From contig URTL01000008.1 in the NCBI GenBank assembly GCA_900550785.1, positions 1 through 31,005 of the forward strand: a DNA stretch of 31,005 bases. The letters are read 5' to 3'. The translations under genes and the position numbers were made by a program. This document shows, piece by piece, positions 29,103-31,005 of the stretch. Every line of letters begins with the position of its first letter. Position 1 is the first letter of the stretch. The notes under the pieces are model-generated. The model was not told the DNA's origin, searched no databases, and saw only the letters and a list, made by a program, of their open reading frames with translations. This DNA is from an uncultured Collinsella sp. (GTDB lineage: Bacteria > Actinomycetota > Coriobacteriia > Coriobacteriales > Coriobacteriaceae).

Positions 29103-29251
29103 TTCACAAGTAGATTCACGCGCGTCGGATGTTTCGCCGCGTTCGACGCGCGTATAGGCGGCCTCCGCGGGGTCGCCGGCGCTGTGCTAGCGCTACACCG
29201 TATTTGCGCCCGCCGCGCGGTCTCGCCGGGCGTTACAGAGAGGAGCTCATT
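29103..29251 (+). promoter_or_regulatory. Structured gap between ssnA and ygfK
   Basis: The 149 bases contain CGCGCGTCG (29119-29127) with its exact complement (29144-29152), GCGCT/AGCGC around 29180-29193, and CGCCCG/CGGGCG (29207-29212 and 29227-29232). None is followed by a T-run. The gap ends with AGAGAGGAG as ygfK ribosome binding site. It may hold processing or attenuating RNA structures that adjust ygfK relative to ssnA. Confidence 0.4.
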
Positions 29252-31005
29252 ATGAGCGACATCATGAGGCCGATCCCGTTTTCGCAGCTGATGAACTGGA
29301 TCATCGAGGAGCACAAGACCCAGGGCGCCGTCTTTGGCGTGCGCAAGATGGCCACGACCAACCAGGAGGGCGAGCTTCCCATTTTTGACGAGCGCATCGA
29401 GACTCCGTTTGGCCCGGCCGCCGGTCCCAACACGCAGCTGGCCCAGAACATCGTGGCATCCTACGTGGCCGGTTCCCGCTTCTTTGAGCTCAAGACCGTT
29501 CAGGTTATGGACGGCGAGGAGCTCTCCAAGTGTGTGAACAAGCCCTGCATCGTGGCGCAGGACGAGTGCTACAACTGCGAGTGGTCGACCGAGCTCGAGG
29601 TTCCGCAGGCCTTTGCCGAGTATGTGAAGGCATGGTTTGCCTGCCACCTGATCGCTCGCGAGTACGGCCTGGGCAGCCCGGACGGCTTTGTCTTCAACAT
29701 GTCCGTGGGTTATGACCTGGAAGGCATCAAGAGTCCCAAGGTCGACGCCTACATCGAGGGCATGAAGGACGCCAGCGGCTCCGAGGTTTGGAATGAGTGC
29801 CGCACGTGGGCGCTCGTTAACCTGGACAAGTTTGAGCATGTCGATGCCGCGTTTGTCGAGTCCATCCCGGCGCGCGTCTCCAACTCCATTACCGAGTCCA
29901 CGCTGCATGGCTGCCCGCCGGCGGAGATCGAGCGCATCGCGACCTATCTGATCACCGAGAAGGGCCTCAACACCTACATCAAGTGCAACCCCACGCTGCT
30001 GGGCTATGAGTTTGCCCGCCAGCGTCTGAACGAGCTGGGCTTTGACTACATCGTCTTCGATGACACGCACTTCCGCGAGGACCTGCAGTGGGCCGACGCC
30101 GTGCCCATGTTCGAGCGCCTGATTGCCCTGTGCGCCGAGCACGGCCTGGAGTTTGGCGTCAAGCTGACCAACACGTTCCCCGTCGACGTGACGAGGAACG
30201 AGCTGCCCTCTACCGAGATGTACATGTCCGGCCGTTCGCTGTTCTCGCTGACCATCGAGGCTGCCCGCCGCATTACCGAGCAGTTCGATGGCAAGCTGCG
30301 CATCAGCTACTCCGGCGGCGCCACGGTCTACAACATCCGCGCCCTGTACGATGCCGGCATTTGGCCCGTCACCCTGGCGACCGACGTGCTCAAGCCCGGT
30401 GGCTACGAGCGCTTTAGCCAGATGGCCGGCGAGTTTACCGACCTGGATGGCAAGCCGTTCGCGGGCGTCTCTCTCGACGCCGTGACCGCGATCCAGACCG
30501 ATTCGCTCACCAACCCGCTCTACAAGAAGCCGCTGCGCCCGCTGCCCGATCGCAAGGTCGCCGGTAAGAGCCCGCTTTCCGACTGCTTTACCACGCCGTG
30601 CCGCACGAGCTGCCCCATCCAGCAGGATATCCCCGCCTATCTGGCGGCTGTTGACGAGGGCCGCTTCGAGGACGCACTCAACATCATCATCGAGCGCAAC
30701 GCCCTGCCGTTCATTACCGGCACCATCTGCCCGCATCCCTGCGGCCGTGCCTGCGAGCGTGCATTCTACGAGCCCGAGGGCGCCCAGATCCGCGCCAGCA
30801 AGCTCAAGGCCGCCCGCGAGGCCATGACCGCCGTGCTGCCCAAGTTGCGCGCCCAGGCCATCGCCAACGATAGCGACCGCAACGTTGCCGTTATCGGCGG
30901 CGGCCCTGCCGGTCTGGCGACGGCGTTTTTCCTGACGCGCGCCGGCGTGCCCGTCACCATCTTCGAGGCCCGCGATTCGCTTGGCGGCGTGGTCCGTCAC
31001 GTGAT
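29252..31005 (+). CDS. ygfK: YgfK, purine-pathway iron-sulfur flavoprotein (partial, runs off the right edge)
   Basis: 584 codons are visible out of about 1,000 in full-length relatives. Residues 1-430 form a TIM-barrel region related to dihydropyrimidine or dihydroorotate dehydrogenase (MRPIPFSQLMNWIIEEHKTQ; ETPFGPAAGPNTQLAQN; KCNPTLLGYEF; ISYSGGATVYNI). A GltD-like iron-sulfur domain follows, with C445, C450, C454 (CFTTPCRTSCP) and the CPHPCGRAC group. Then comes an FAD-binding motif (VAVIGGGPAGLATAFFL, about 545-561). YgfK was first annotated as a selenate reductase subunit; recent work on gut bacteria places it in anaerobic purine/urate breakdown as an oxidoreductase. A strong AGAGAGGAG precedes the ATG. 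Further cluster genes are expected to the right. Confidence 0.93.
   Translation, partial: MSDIMRPIPFSQLMNWIIEEHKTQGAVFGVRKMATTNQEGELPIFDERIETPFGPAAGPNTQLAQNIVASYVAGSRFFELKTVQVMDGEELSKCVNKPCIVAQDECYNCEWSTELEVPQAFAEYVKAWFACHLIAREYGLGSPDGFVFNMSVGYDLEGIKSPKVDAYIEGMKDASGSEVWNECRTWALVNLDKFEHVDAAFVESIPARVSNSITESTLHGCPPAEIERIATYLITEKGLNTYIKCNPTLLGYEFARQRLNELGFDYIVFDDTHFREDLQWADAVPMFERLIALCAEHGLEFGVKLTNTFPVDVTRNELPSTEMYMSGRSLFSLTIEAARRITEQFDGKLRISYSGGATVYNIRALYDAGIWPVTLATDVLKPGGYERFSQMAGEFTDLDGKPFAGVSLDAVTAIQTDSLTNPLYKKPLRPLPDRKVAGKSPLSDCFTTPCRTSCPIQQDIPAYLAAVDEGRFEDALNIIIERNALPFITGTICPHPCGRACERAFYEPEGAQIRASKLKAAREAMTAVLPKLRAQAIANDSDRNVAVIGGGPAGLATAFFLTRAGVPVTIFEARDSLGGVVRHV

Noticed and set aside
29099..31000. 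633-codon open frame opposite ygfK.
   Set aside because: The plus-strand frame has clear YgfK motifs; the minus-strand product has none.

Overview
The window is GC-rich, gene-dense bacterial DNA. The codon and protein style, the gene set and the palindromic intergenic repeats suggest an anaerobic gut actinobacterium of the class Coriobacteriia, most likely a Collinsella. That placement comes from recognising the protein families, not from a search. I saw no rRNA, tRNA, CRISPR array or prophage.

Layout. 1-1187: the end of a thiamine salvage operon (thiM tail, a thiamine-binding protein, thiE). 1289-2158: a patatin-like lipase on the minus strand. 2483-6857: two tandem paralogous cyclic-di-GMP proteins, one with GGDEF, PAS-like and EAL parts and one shorter without EAL. 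6933-9821: a flavodoxin-like oxidoreductase, an ArsC/Spx-like protein whose usual cysteine is serine, a CobW-type G3E GTPase and a TrmL-type tRNA methyltransferase. 9817-14903: two Cdc6-like AAA+ ATPases on either side of a UvrA2-type ABC ATPase, with three copies of a palindromic repeat and a previously hidden remnant of a second uvrA 3' end. 14898-18978: a TetM-like translation GTPase, a GNAT acetyltransferase, a small zinc-ribbon protein, RsmJ, and a 47-residue membrane protein. 19206-21136: a small membrane protein followed by a complete IS150-type insertion sequence that sits in the loop of a transcription terminator. 21190-24360: an RluA-type pseudouridine synthase and a U32 peptidase-family protein. 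24661-31005: ridA, a YheO-like regulator, an NCS2 purine permease, ssnA and the first 584 codons of ygfK.

The right end is the most coherent system. A purine or urate permease, SsnA and YgfK match the anaerobic purine/uric-acid degradation cluster reported from gut bacteria, and the divergent YheO-type regulator is well placed to control it. RidA just outside could remove 2-aminoacrylate made by the pathway's diaminopropionate ammonia-lyase, although that lyase gene is not in this window. The two gaps inside this operon (195 and 149 bp) are unusually long and rich in inverted repeats. The first can be drawn as two mutually exclusive folds before the ssnA ribosome binding site and is the best candidate here for an undescribed RNA regulator. 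A promoter with a Fur-box-like sequence lies ahead of the permease.

Other observations worth following up are the IS insertion inside a terminator hairpin, with its own ribosome-binding-site-masking hairpin and a textbook frameshift signal; the uvrA 3'-end scar; the AAA+/UvrA2 arrangement; and a possible short RNA divergent from the TetM-like gene.
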